This document shows positions 18,222 through 25,788 of a stretch of DNA of 64,000 nt, piece after piece. Within the stretch, counting starts at the first letter, position 1; every line of letters begins with the position of its first letter. The DNA is from Methylocaldum sp002005105 (GTDB lineage Bacteria > Pseudomonadota > Gammaproteobacteria > Methylococcales > Methylococcaceae): contig NZ_CP194902.1 in assembly GCF_051027545.1 (NCBI RefSeq), positions 930,001 through 994,000 of the forward strand, written 5' to 3'. Below the pieces are notes generated by a model. That model saw only the letters and a list, made by a program, of their open reading frames with translations, had not been told where the DNA came from and did not search any database. The position numbers were made by a program, and so were the translations under genes.

Positions 18222-18267
18222 GGATGTTGCTTCCGCATGCGCGGAAGCTGGATCAGTAACATGACGC

Positions 18268-19227
18268 TCAGAGCAAACGGTTCACGGGTGACGGTCGGTC
18301 CTGCCGCGTCAGGCCTAGACGCCGGGCGATATCCAGCACTTCTCTGTATTCCGTCGCGGCAATGCGGCGGGATAGCTCCGGCAGGTCGCTGGCCCGATAG
18401 CCGGGATAGTACTGTCCCATCAGATTGACATAAGTCTCCGTGGAAATCTCGCGGGCGATAAATTTCAGAACCTTTTCCGTTCCGGCCAAGCCGGCCGGCA
18501 GAATCAGGTGTCGAACCAACAACCCCCTGTAAGCCAAGCCATTCTCGGCCAACCGAAGGTTGCCCACCTGTCGGTACATTTCCTTGACCGCCGCCCGGTT
18601 GACCTCCCAATAATTCCGCACATGCGAATATCGGTGGGCGATGACGGAATCGCCGTATTTCATGTCCGGCATATAGATGTCGATGATGCCGTCCAGCAGA
18701 GCGAGAGCTTCGGGACTGTCGTAGCCGGCGGTGTTGTAGACCAGGCGCAGCGTGAGTCCCCGCCGGGCGGCAATCAGCGTCGCTTCGAGAATCTGCGCCA
18801 CCACATGGCTGGGGGTGACAAAATTGATGTTGTGGCAGCCTCGGGCCTGCAAGTCCAGCATCATTGCCGCCAGTTCGTCCGGCTCCACTTCGCGGCCCTC
18901 GCCTTTTTGGCTGATTTCCCAGTTCTGGCAGAATTCGCAGCGCAAATTGCACCAACTGAAGAAAATCGTTCCCGAGCCGTTCCAGCCGCGCAGGACGTCT
19001 TCTTCCCCGTAATGAGGACCGTAGCTGTAGACGACGGCACGCTCTCCGGTCCGGCACACCGCGCCTTGGGTCGTACGCAGCCGATCTACCCGGCAATAGC
19101 GCGCGCAGAGATCGCAGGATTTAAGATGCTGACGGGCGATGCGGACCCGTTGCTCCAATTCGCCGCTTTCGAGCAGTGTGAGATAACCGGCTTGAAAGCC
19201 TTCCGGGAGGTTTTCCGCTGGATTCAT
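18268..19227 (-). CDS. Radical SAM protein, PflA-related (COG1313-like)
   Basis: The 319-residue protein has the radical SAM cluster motif CNLRCEFC (Cys93, Cys97, Cys100) in a TIM-barrel context. Upstream is a second cysteine group (Cys38, Cys41, Cys45, Cys58 in CDLCARYC...GAVC) that could hold an auxiliary cluster. It resembles the uncharacterised proteins annotated as related to pyruvate formate-lyase activating enzyme. No glycyl-radical enzyme or other obvious substrate protein lies nearby, so its target is unknown. It is convergent with the Kazal lipoprotein gene. Confidence 0.85.
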   Translation of the reverse strand: MNPAENLPEGFQAGYLTLLESGELEQRVRIARQHLKSCDLCARYCRVDRLRTTQGAVCRTGERAVVYSYGPHYGEEDVLRGWNGSGTIFFSWCNLRCEFCQNWEISQKGEGREVEPDELAAMMLDLQARGCHNINFVTPSHVVAQILEATLIAARRGLTLRLVYNTAGYDSPEALALLDGIIDIYMPDMKYGDSVIAHRYSHVRNYWEVNRAAVKEMYRQVGNLRLAENGLAYRGLLVRHLILPAGLAGTEKVLKFIAREISTETYVNLMGQYYPGYRASDLPELSRRIAATEYREVLDIARRLGLTRQDRPSPVNRLL

Positions 19228-19300
19228 GGCTATGCGACTTAAAAATAATCTTCAGGGCTTCTCGATCACAAAATCGATCAGCAGATAACACCATTGGCCA

Positions 19301-19616
19301 TTGACAGGCATCCGGCTGTTTCGCATCACGAGGCGGGAAAAAATTTGCTGGCTAAAGCGTTTTTCACCGTAGTTTAGCGGTAAGAATCGGGAAATTCGTA
19401 GGTCGGCAATCCTTTGCCGACACATTGGGTCGGCGAGGAGCTTTGTCGGAAGGGTCGCGACTAAAGCGACCGTTTGCGATTGGGAAGGGATTGGCGACCT
19501 ACCGCACTCAGGGCTTCCCGATCCGCCAAGCCGATCGGCACATCGCCCCATTACCCGCCTTTGACACGCATCGAGCGGCTTCGTATCACGAGGCAGGCAA
19601 AAATGTTGACGGCCAA
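19301..19616. repeat. Pair of diverged direct repeats flanking a palindromic element
   Basis: The segments 19301-19355 and 19561-19616 are similar in the same orientation. Both begin TTGACA(G/C)GCATC, share CATCACGAGGC and end in a run of A followed by TTGCTGG or TTGACGG. They flank the 105-bp repeat at 19398-19502. Similarity is clear by eye but imperfect. Confidence 0.5.
19398..19502. repeat. 105-bp palindromic-ended repeat, copy 1 (GTAGGTCGG type)
   Basis: The element begins GTAGGTCGGCAATCCTTT and ends GGGATTGGCGACCTAC, an imperfect terminal inverted repeat. A 40-base core, from GTCGGAAGGGTCGCGACTAA to GCGATTGGGA, appears identical to the copy at 27723-27828. It has no coding capacity and is probably a miniature or REP-like element. 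It occupies much of the 400-bp spacer between the radical SAM and THUMP genes. Confidence 0.75.
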
Positions 19617-19629
19617 CGGCAGGTCTTGC

Positions 19630-20172
19630 TCAGTCCAAACCCAGAAACGGATAAGTCCGCAATTGCTCGCGCGTCCACAGCGAAAGCCCGCCTCGCTGTC
19701 CGACCGTTTCGACGGCCAGTATGGCATCGGGATCTTGGAAGTCGATCGAGGCCGGCATTCCGGCTTCATCCAGCTTGGTCAGCAGGAATTCGTCGAGAAA
19801 ACGCTCCTCGTTCTGGCTGGACAGGCGCCCGGCGAATCCGCGGCGGTGCATGCGCACATGGAATCGAGCGCCAGCTAGATCTCGCAGCCAGCGGGCGGTG
19901 GCCTCGCGCGCTTTTGCCTCGAACTCCGGCGGGGTCTGAAAACCGAACAGAGCCGTGAGGGGAATCGCGCGGGAAATGCACTGCGTGAAGATTTCGGGGT
20001 CTCTGTCGGACCACTCCTTTAAGGTCCTGAGAAATCCTGCCGTATCGTCGACCTTCATCACCAGCACATTGAAATAATCGGTTTTGTGGACAGGACCGAG
20101 CGTTTCGAGCAGATCGCGGGCACGCCTGAACCCATGCTCGAACACCGAAACGACGACATTCCAGTCGTGCAT
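19630..20172 (-). CDS. Stand-alone THUMP-domain protein
   Basis: The 180-residue protein consists mainly of a THUMP-like RNA-binding module, recognised by ARFHVRMHRRGFAGRLSSQN and DPDAILAVETVGQRGGLSLW. THUMP domains deliver tRNA to modifying enzymes and are normally fused to a methyltransferase, deaminase or thiolase; here no catalytic domain is attached. It could be the subunit of a separate RNA-modifying enzyme. The neighbouring genes give no hint of the partner. Confidence 0.75.
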   Translation of the reverse strand: MHDWNVVVSVFEHGFRRARDLLETLGPVHKTDYFNVLVMKVDDTAGFLRTLKEWSDRDPEIFTQCISRAIPLTALFGFQTPPEFEAKAREATARWLRDLAGARFHVRMHRRGFAGRLSSQNEERFLDEFLLTKLDEAGMPASIDFQDPDAILAVETVGQRGGLSLWTREQLRTYPFLGLD

Positions 20173-20370
20173 ACCGCCTCCCCAAGTATGTGGCTTGGAT
20201 TTCGAATATCCTGCCTATGCAGCGCAACTCGGCAGCGCTTATTGCTCAGGGTCGATTTATTCCGGAAAAGTTCCCGCAGGCACGGAGCCGAACCGACGTT
20301 CCGGCGTTTTCATCTACGCTTTAGTCATGGAGCTTGCCGGCACCCCATAACGAGACGCGGGAAGGCCGAC

Positions 20371-21003
20371 ATGAAGCCATCTGGAAATTCGGGGGGAAGC
20401 CGCCACGTGAAGACGAATTACGTACTCATAGACTACGAGAATGTGCAACCGGAGGCGATCTCCGTTCTCGACAAGGAGCATTTCAAGGTTATCGTGTTCG
20501 TCGGAGCCAATCAGTCGAAGCTTGCGTTCGAGATCGCTGCCACGCTCCAGCGCATGGGAGATCGAGCGGAGTACGTCAAGATCGCCAGCAACGGCTCGAA
20601 TGCGCTGGATTTCCACATTGCTTATTACATCGGCCGGCTTGCGGTGTCCGAGCCAGACGCGTATTTTCACATCGTCTCTAAGGACACAGGCTTCGATCCG
20701 CTGATTCAGCATCTCAAGAGCAAGAAGATCTTGGTGTGCCGATCGCGGGACGTCACCGACATACCGATCATAAAGGCAGTCAATCCGATGCCCGCGACCG
20801 AGAAACTCGACCTCATCATCAGCGATCTTAAGCGGCGCGGTGCTTCAAAGCCGAGAACCGCCCAGACATTATCGAGTACGATCAACTCCCTTTTTCAGAA
20901 GCAACTCTCTGAACAAGAACTGGCGTCCCTGCTCCAGGAGTTGCAAAAGCAAGGCCTGGTCACGGTCAACAACACCAGGATTTCTTATGCGCTTCCGGCC
21001 TAG
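20371..21003 (+). CDS. NYN/PIN-like ribonuclease domain protein
   Basis: The 210-residue protein starts near NYVLIDYENVQPE (metal-binding Asp21), followed by HIVSKDTGFDPLIQHLKSKK and other conserved acidic residues of the NYN branch of the PIN nuclease fold. A C-terminal winged-helix-like segment (about 150-205) contains LSEQELASLLQELQKQGLV. I chose ATG 20371 because GGGAAGG precedes it; the open frame extends upstream without family similarity. Likely an RNA-cleaving enzyme. It is followed by the PaiB-like gene on the same strand. Confidence 0.83.
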   Translation: MKPSGNSGGSRHVKTNYVLIDYENVQPEAISVLDKEHFKVIVFVGANQSKLAFEIAATLQRMGDRAEYVKIASNGSNALDFHIAYYIGRLAVSEPDAYFHIVSKDTGFDPLIQHLKSKKILVCRSRDVTDIPIIKAVNPMPATEKLDLIISDLKRRGASKPRTAQTLSSTINSLFQKQLSEQELASLLQELQKQGLVTVNNTRISYALPA

Positions 21004-21075
21004 AACGGTTCATTGGCGTGGACCGATTAGGAAACGGCGCGTTTTGCCGTCCATTGCACATCAACGAACAAGGCC

Positions 21076-21741
21076 ATGTACGTTCCACCACATTTCGAAG
21101 AATCGCGAGTCGAGGTCCTGCACGAACTGATTCGCACTCATCCGCTCGCCACGCTTGTCACATTGTCGTCCGGCGGAATCGACGCGAATCACATTCCTTT
21201 ACATCTCTCCGAAGAGCAGAGCCGATTCGGCACCTTACGCGGCCATGTCGCGCGCTCGAACCCGATATGGCGCGACTTGGTTTCGGATGTCGAGACGTTG
21301 GCGATATTCCACGGCCCCGACAGCTACGTCACCCCATCCTGGTATGCCACGAAACGGGAGCATGGCAAGGTGGTTCCGACCTGGAACTACGTGGCCGTGC
21401 ATGCCTACGGTCCGCTTCGCATTATCGATGACCCGGTCTGGCTGCGGAGCCAGCTCGAAGCGCTCACCGACCGGCATGAAGCCTCGTTCAGCGAACCGTG
21501 GTCCGTATCGGACGCTCCTCGCGAATTCACCGACCGTCTGATCGAAGCGATCGTCGGCGTCGAGATCGTCATCACCAGACTCGTGGGAAAATGGAAGGTA
21601 AGCCAGAATCAGCCTGAGCCTAATCGGGCGGGCGTGATCCGGGGACTCAGGGAATATGGAAACCATGATGCCCAGGAGATGGCTGCCTTGGTCGAGGAGT
21701 TCGACAAACACTCGTCTGCCGCCAAAATGGAAGACACGTAG
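21076..21741 (+). CDS. PaiB-family FMN-binding protein
   Basis: The 221-residue protein matches the PaiB family (FMN-binding negative transcriptional regulator): MYVPPHFEES at the start, HIPLHL, GHVARSNPIW, and YVTPSWYATK...VPTWNYVAVHAYG in the flavin-binding split barrel. In Bacillus the protein influences sporulation and protease genes, but most homologues are uncharacterised and may be flavoenzymes. It lies 72 bp after the NYN gene and 9 bp before a phosphatase gene, so the three may be co-transcribed. Confidence 0.88.
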   Translation: MYVPPHFEESRVEVLHELIRTHPLATLVTLSSGGIDANHIPLHLSEEQSRFGTLRGHVARSNPIWRDLVSDVETLAIFHGPDSYVTPSWYATKREHGKVVPTWNYVAVHAYGPLRIIDDPVWLRSQLEALTDRHEASFSEPWSVSDAPREFTDRLIEAIVGVEIVITRLVGKWKVSQNQPEPNRAGVIRGLREYGNHDAQEMAALVEEFDKHSSAAKMEDT

Positions 21742-21750
21742 GTATCATCA

Positions 21751-22260
21751 ATGGCAATCGATGAGATCAAAAACTATGTCGCTCTTTCCGACGAACTGGC
21801 AACCGGGGGTCAGCCGACGGAAGAGCAACTTCGGCTGCTGGCGCAGGCAGGCTTCGAGACCGTCATCAATCTCGGGTTGCTGGACCCGCGCTACTGCCTG
21901 GCGGACGAGGCCGGTCTCGTCCGATCACTGGGCATGACGTATCACCACATTCCGGTCGATTTTCAGGTGCCCGAGTGGAAAGACTTCCGGCAGTTCCTCG
22001 AGCTTATGGACAAATCGGAAGGCCGGAAAGTGTTTGTCCATTGCGCCCGCAACTATCGGGTCTCCTGCTTCATCGCGCTGTATGGCCAAGCGCGGCTGGG
22101 CTGGTCTCGGGATCAGGCCCGGGCGCATATCGGACGCGTATGGGAACCGAACGAAATTTGGGCGAGGTTCCTCGATGCCTCTCGCCCGGCAGCTGATAGT
22201 TTGGTGCCGACCAATAATCGGGAGAATACGGCGGACGAAGATAGACCTCGGAAAGATTGA
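21751..22260 (+). CDS. Protein-tyrosine-phosphatase-like protein with a CX4R loop
   Basis: This 169-residue dual-specificity-type phosphatase fold protein carries the loop VHCARNYRVS with Cys98 and Arg103. The spacing is CX4R rather than the canonical CX5R, a feature I associate with a bacterial subfamily having HCxxNYRVS. A candidate general acid lies in HIPVDFQVPEWKDF. The N-terminal ALSDELATGGQPTEEQL resembles the start of this subfamily. The substrate is unknown. The gene follows the PaiB-like gene by 9 bp. Confidence 0.82.
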   Translation: MAIDEIKNYVALSDELATGGQPTEEQLRLLAQAGFETVINLGLLDPRYCLADEAGLVRSLGMTYHHIPVDFQVPEWKDFRQFLELMDKSEGRKVFVHCARNYRVSCFIALYGQARLGWSRDQARAHIGRVWEPNEIWARFLDASRPAADSLVPTNNRENTADEDRPRKD

Positions 22261-22395
22261 CGAAGCGGCACCTACTTTGCTCTATCGAAGCCCGACCCCT
22301 ACGCACGCGTGCGCCTCGCCCCACCGCTCCTTGGCATTCTTTGCGATGCGACTCACGCGGTGCAGTCAAGGTCCCGGAAGATGGCGTTCGCAGCG

Positions 22396-22734
22396 CTACT
22401 CCGAAGTAATATTGATACCGACGATCTTCGGCCGGTCGTTGAAGCATTGAGCCTCGTCCACGACCATTATCACGCGGCGGCGGGCAACGAACGCAGTAAG
22501 CGCGGCGGAATAAAACGTCTCATAGCCGGGAAACGATTTATCCGAGATGTAGCCGTCCGGAGTGGGGCAACCGGCGGGGTTGACGATCGGCTCGGCGGTT
22601 ACGACGGCGAAGCTATCGGCGTTCCAGCCGGTGCGTACCATGGTGATCGATCCGGGCTGATGAACTGGCTGACCGACGGCTGGCGCGGATAATCCGGCGG
22701 CGACCGCGGCGAGCATTATGGCTATAGGGCGCAT
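22396..22734 (-). CDS. Small secreted hypothetical protein downstream of the S1 protease
   Basis: The 112-residue product has a signal peptide (MRPIAIMLAAVAAGLSAPAVG) and a mature domain of about 90 residues with two cysteines (NPAGCPTPDGY and DEAQCFNDRP) that could form a disulfide. A GGAGGAC ribosome-binding site sits before the ATG. It lies 30 bp after the secreted protease gene on the same strand, so the two are likely co-expressed. I do not recognise the family. A role as cofactor or inhibitor of the protease is possible but purely contextual. Confidence 0.7.
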   Translation of the reverse strand: MRPIAIMLAAVAAGLSAPAVGQPVHQPGSITMVRTGWNADSFAVVTAEPIVNPAGCPTPDGYISDKSFPGYETFYSAALTAFVARRRVIMVVDEAQCFNDRPKIVGINITSE

Positions 22735-22764
22735 GTAGTCCTCCGTTGAGGTGGGTGGATGGTG

Positions 22765-23850
22765 TCAGTCGGCCGTCCGCATGGCGCCGCGAACGATGGG
22801 TGTAATGGCGCAGGCGGGGCCGAGCGCGCACTCCGCCGTCTCTTTGACGGCGTTGCTGATCTCGCTGACGAAGGGCTCGGTCGACACGTATTGGCACGCG
22901 CTGGCACCCGTCGCCCAAAACCAATTTTGCGAGGTGGCAGGCGTGTTGGGAATGTATCCTCTCGGTGTGCAGGTGGACTGGACCCCCGCGATGCCGACGC
23001 CGAATCCGTTGACGGTGACCACAGTCGGACCTCCGCTGTCACCGCCGTGACCCACCTGGTTCGCGCTGTTCATGACAAGCTCATAACCAGTATCTGTGAT
23101 AGACGAAGGCATGAAGGGCGCGCTGCGATAGGTACCTTGGCCATCGGATGGCTGTGCGGTGGGCGTGCCGAATACGCCGGTCGCGAAAGTCGAAAAGCCC
23201 TGGCCATATTGGGTGACCGTATCGGAGGTAGTCAGTCGGCCGCTGAGCACGACCGATCCGCCACCTTGGTCACGTGCGACGACGTGGATCCGCTGGCTGT
23301 CCACCGGGCCGAGATCGGCGGCCCCTAGGTAGACGAGGACAATGTCGCGACTAGGCACCGAACCTGGAGCCGCGTTAATAGTGAAATCATGAATGCGCGA
23401 AGCGATGCCGACGCGGTCGGGTGCCCAGTCGGCAGTGATGCGCACCTGGTCGGGCGGCACAAGGGCGCCGGAAATCAGGCCGTCCTGAGTGACACAGTGG
23501 CGCGCGGTCAATACCCAATACTGGTTAAGCAGGGTGCCCGAGCAGCCGTTATTAATCGCCACGAGCCCCAGTTGGCGCTGGGTCTCGAGATCAACCTCCG
23601 TTCCCGCACCAATCGGCTGTCGTACTCGGCAGATGCGACCTTCCGGGGTATCTTCGCATTCCTGCGCTTGGACATCGTTGCAACCGAGTGTCGCACCGAG
23701 CGACAGCAGTGCTGGTAAACCAACGCGCCAAGCAATGCCTCGGAAAGCAAACCTTCCGACTTTCTTCGTCCCGCGCCAATGTGCGTAGGAGCGGTTCAAG
23801 GTATCGCCGCAACAAAGGAACGGGTCACTTGTCTGTTGATTGCTTGCCAT
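22765..23850 (-). CDS. Secreted trypsin-fold (S1) serine protease
   Basis: The 361-residue protein has an N-terminal hydrophobic segment (GLPALLSLGATLG) ending near AQA, then an S1 protease domain. The catalytic triad is His118 in LTARHC, Asp169 in SRDIVLVYL and Ser272 in GHGGDSGGP. The residue six before the serine, which fixes Arg/Lys specificity in trypsin, is Val266 rather than Asp, so it probably does not cut after basic residues. The start at 23850 has AGGGAAAAGG upstream. The N-terminal 40 residues before the hydrophobic segment are unusually long for a signal peptide, so a later start is possible. It forms a pair with the small secreted protein downstream. Confidence 0.88.
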   Translation of the reverse strand: MASNQQTSDPFLCCGDTLNRSYAHWRGTKKVGRFAFRGIAWRVGLPALLSLGATLGCNDVQAQECEDTPEGRICRVRQPIGAGTEVDLETQRQLGLVAINNGCSGTLLNQYWVLTARHCVTQDGLISGALVPPDQVRITADWAPDRVGIASRIHDFTINAAPGSVPSRDIVLVYLGAADLGPVDSQRIHVVARDQGGGSVVLSGRLTTSDTVTQYGQGFSTFATGVFGTPTAQPSDGQGTYRSAPFMPSSITDTGYELVMNSANQVGHGGDSGGPTVVTVNGFGVGIAGVQSTCTPRGYIPNTPATSQNWFWATGASACQYVSTEPFVSEISNAVKETAECALGPACAITPIVRGAMRTAD

Positions 23851-24100
23851 GCCTTTTCCCTGCTGTCTGCTACGACACGCGGCACCTGCTATTTATTGCA
23901 TTCGATAGCGCCCCGCCTCCAAAGTTCGTATCTTCCGTGCCCGACGAAAAGATCCTTCCGATTGGATAAGTAATTTGGCCGGGCAGTAGCTTTACTGGAC
24001 CGACTTTGAAACGAGCCGGGACGGCGAAGAAACCGGATGTCGCGCCAGACCGAGCCGTTTATGAACTTCCTCGCCTGCCTTTAGTCAGTTATTAATCAGG

Positions 24101-24128
24101 CCCGTAAATACCCTCCAGGTATTTCGGG
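24101..24128. repeat. Hairpin upstream of the SGNH hydrolase gene
   Basis: CCCGTAAATACC and GGTATTTCGGG form an imperfect stem with a five-base loop. It lies between the divergent protease and SGNH-hydrolase genes. It has no T-run and could be part of a repeat or a regulatory structure. Confidence 0.35.
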
Positions 24129-24202
24129 TCGCCGCCCAGGCCGGTACACGCTTAGGCCTTAGCTCACTCGCTTGTCGCCGCGCTAAGGAAACCCTGCCCC
24201 GG

Positions 24203-24236
24203 ATTAACCCGGCCTATATTTATAGGCCGGGTTAAT
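24203..24236. promoter_or_regulatory. Perfect 34-bp palindrome upstream of the SGNH hydrolase gene
   Basis: Sixteen bases (ATTAACCCGGCCTATA) pair perfectly with 24221-24236 around a TT centre. The palindrome ends 28 bp before the ATG of the SGNH hydrolase, with GATAGGAG as ribosome-binding site in between. No T-run follows, so it is not a typical terminator of the plus strand. It may be an operator, an mRNA leader hairpin or a repeat. Confidence 0.55.
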
Positions 24237-24264
24237 AGGAAACCTCATCGGATAGGAGATCGCT

Positions 24265-25149
24265 ATGAAAATTCATAGCCTGGTCACATTAGGGACAATA
24301 TTGGCGACACTCCTCATGGCGCGCTCGTTACTCGCCCTGGAACCGGGCCAAAGCGAGCCGAAACGGCTCTTTTCGACGGGCGATTCCATGACGCGGGGTT
24401 TCAATGCCAACACTCCCCTGGACAATCCGCACCTGAGCTGGGTCAACGGTTATCACGGCTTTTGGGAGGATCTCTTCGGTTTGCCGGATGTCGAGTCGCA
24501 TAACCAGCGCATCGATGCCAATTTCGGAGACAGCGATCGCAGCAATCAGACGGCGGCCGAAAACGGTGCGACGATGGGCAATCTGGCCGCTCAAGCGTCC
24601 GGCACGGCCGGCAAGAACGTAACCTATGCCACGGTGCTGCTGGGTTCGAACGATGTGTGCAAGGACTCGATCGCCGATCTTCCCACCGACGAGCAGTTCA
24701 GAACGCGATTCGAGGGCGGCATGGATACCCTGCTCGCGAATTTGGCTGCGGGCGCTACCGTGCAGGTAGTGGCAATCCCCAATATCGTCGAGGTCTATAA
24801 CCAGGGCCGAGTCAAACAATCGCTGGGGCTGGTCGATTGCCCGGAGGTTTGGGCGACGTCGGGCAGTTGCGGCTCGGTGCTTTCGCCCGATGCGACCGAT
24901 TCGGACCGTGCTTTTGCGCTGTCCCGGATCATGGCGTACAACCAGATGCTCCGGGAAATCACCGAGAACAAGGCCGCACAGCATCAGGACAAGTTCATCT
25001 CGTTTACCGATGTGAGCTTCACCTATCCGTTCACGCAGAGCGAACTCTCAAACCTCGACTGTTTCCATAGTTCCTGGGAAGGACAAAAGGCTCTATCGAG
25101 GGAGACCTGGAATAGCGGTCCGTTCAGGGAACATCAGGAACTTGACTAA
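24265..25149 (+). CDS. Secreted SGNH/GDSL hydrolase
   Basis: The 294-residue protein has a signal peptide (MKIHSLVTLGTILATLLMAR) and the four SGNH blocks: STGDSMTRG with nucleophile Ser41, an NGATMGNLA glycine block, LLGSNDVC with the conserved Asn, and NLDCFHSS with Asp265 and His268. It should hydrolyse an ester in the periplasm or outside the cell. The substrate is unknown; carbohydrate acetyl or lipid esters are typical. It heads a three-gene cluster with 6-bp and 9-bp gaps. Confidence 0.88.
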   Translation: MKIHSLVTLGTILATLLMARSLLALEPGQSEPKRLFSTGDSMTRGFNANTPLDNPHLSWVNGYHGFWEDLFGLPDVESHNQRIDANFGDSDRSNQTAAENGATMGNLAAQASGTAGKNVTYATVLLGSNDVCKDSIADLPTDEQFRTRFEGGMDTLLANLAAGATVQVVAIPNIVEVYNQGRVKQSLGLVDCPEVWATSGSCGSVLSPDATDSDRAFALSRIMAYNQMLREITENKAAQHQDKFISFTDVSFTYPFTQSELSNLDCFHSSWEGQKALSRETWNSGPFREHQELD

Positions 25150-25155
25150 GCCGTT

Positions 25156-25779
25156 ATGAGCCGGGTCGCCGCATTCTTATCAGGCGCGGGAGTGGTGGGC
25201 GCGATCGCGGTACTTCTGTCTACTCATTCGCCGCCGGTTCCGGTCGGCGAAGATGTCGACCAATGGCAGGCGCGCGCCCGGAAGGCGGAACAGGAACTCG
25301 CGGTGCTGCGGACTCAGCTGGAATCTTCCGCCGCGCGGCACTCGACAGCCTCCTCCACATCCATTCCCGTCACAACCCCTGGTCCGATTTCTTCGCCAAC
25401 AATCCCTCCGCCGCCTCCCGATCCCGATGTCGAGTTTGATCCCGTGCGCCACGAGCAATGGGACGCCCTGGTTAGCGGCGCGCTCGAGCGCGAAGTGGAG
25501 CAGCGCCTCGGCCAAAGGCTCAGCCCCGATCGGACGGCGCGGCTGCTCGAGGCTCTACGACGGCTGCGCGATGCCTCGGTCGGATTGCGCTCGGAATTTC
25601 TCGATCCCCAAAATCCCGATTCCCTGCGCGATCACCTGGCGCGCACGCTGGTGCTGGTGGAATCGGATCGCCTTTTTCGCGAAGAGCTCGGCATCGGCTT
25701 CTCGGACTTCCTGCGGGGACTCGACGGCAATCCCGTCGAGGAAGTCCATCCGGCGGAGCCTGGCGGATCGCGTCGATAA
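25156..25779 (+). CDS. Membrane-anchored coiled-coil protein, hypothetical
   Basis: The 207-residue protein has one N-terminal membrane segment (AAFLSGAGVVGAIAVLL). A short coiled coil (about 33-60) and a Ser/Thr/Pro-rich linker containing PPPPPDPD follow, then a helical C-terminal domain of about 110 residues (RLLEALRRLRDASVGLRSEF). The topology points to an inner-membrane anchor with a periplasmic domain. I recognise no family. Its position between an SGNH hydrolase and a DsbA-like protein suggests a shared envelope function. Confidence 0.72.
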   Translation: MSRVAAFLSGAGVVGAIAVLLSTHSPPVPVGEDVDQWQARARKAEQELAVLRTQLESSAARHSTASSTSIPVTTPGPISSPTIPPPPPDPDVEFDPVRHEQWDALVSGALEREVEQRLGQRLSPDRTARLLEALRRLRDASVGLRSEFLDPQNPDSLRDHLARTLVLVESDRLFREELGIGFSDFLRGLDGNPVEEVHPAEPGGSRR

Positions 25780-25788
25780 CATCGCCCA

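Noticed and set aside
17724..23850. The Kazal lipoprotein as the dedicated inhibitor of the nearby S1 protease
   Set aside because: The inhibitor's P1 residue is Lys, whereas the protease has Val at the position that selects basic residues, and the genes are 4.6 kb apart in different units.
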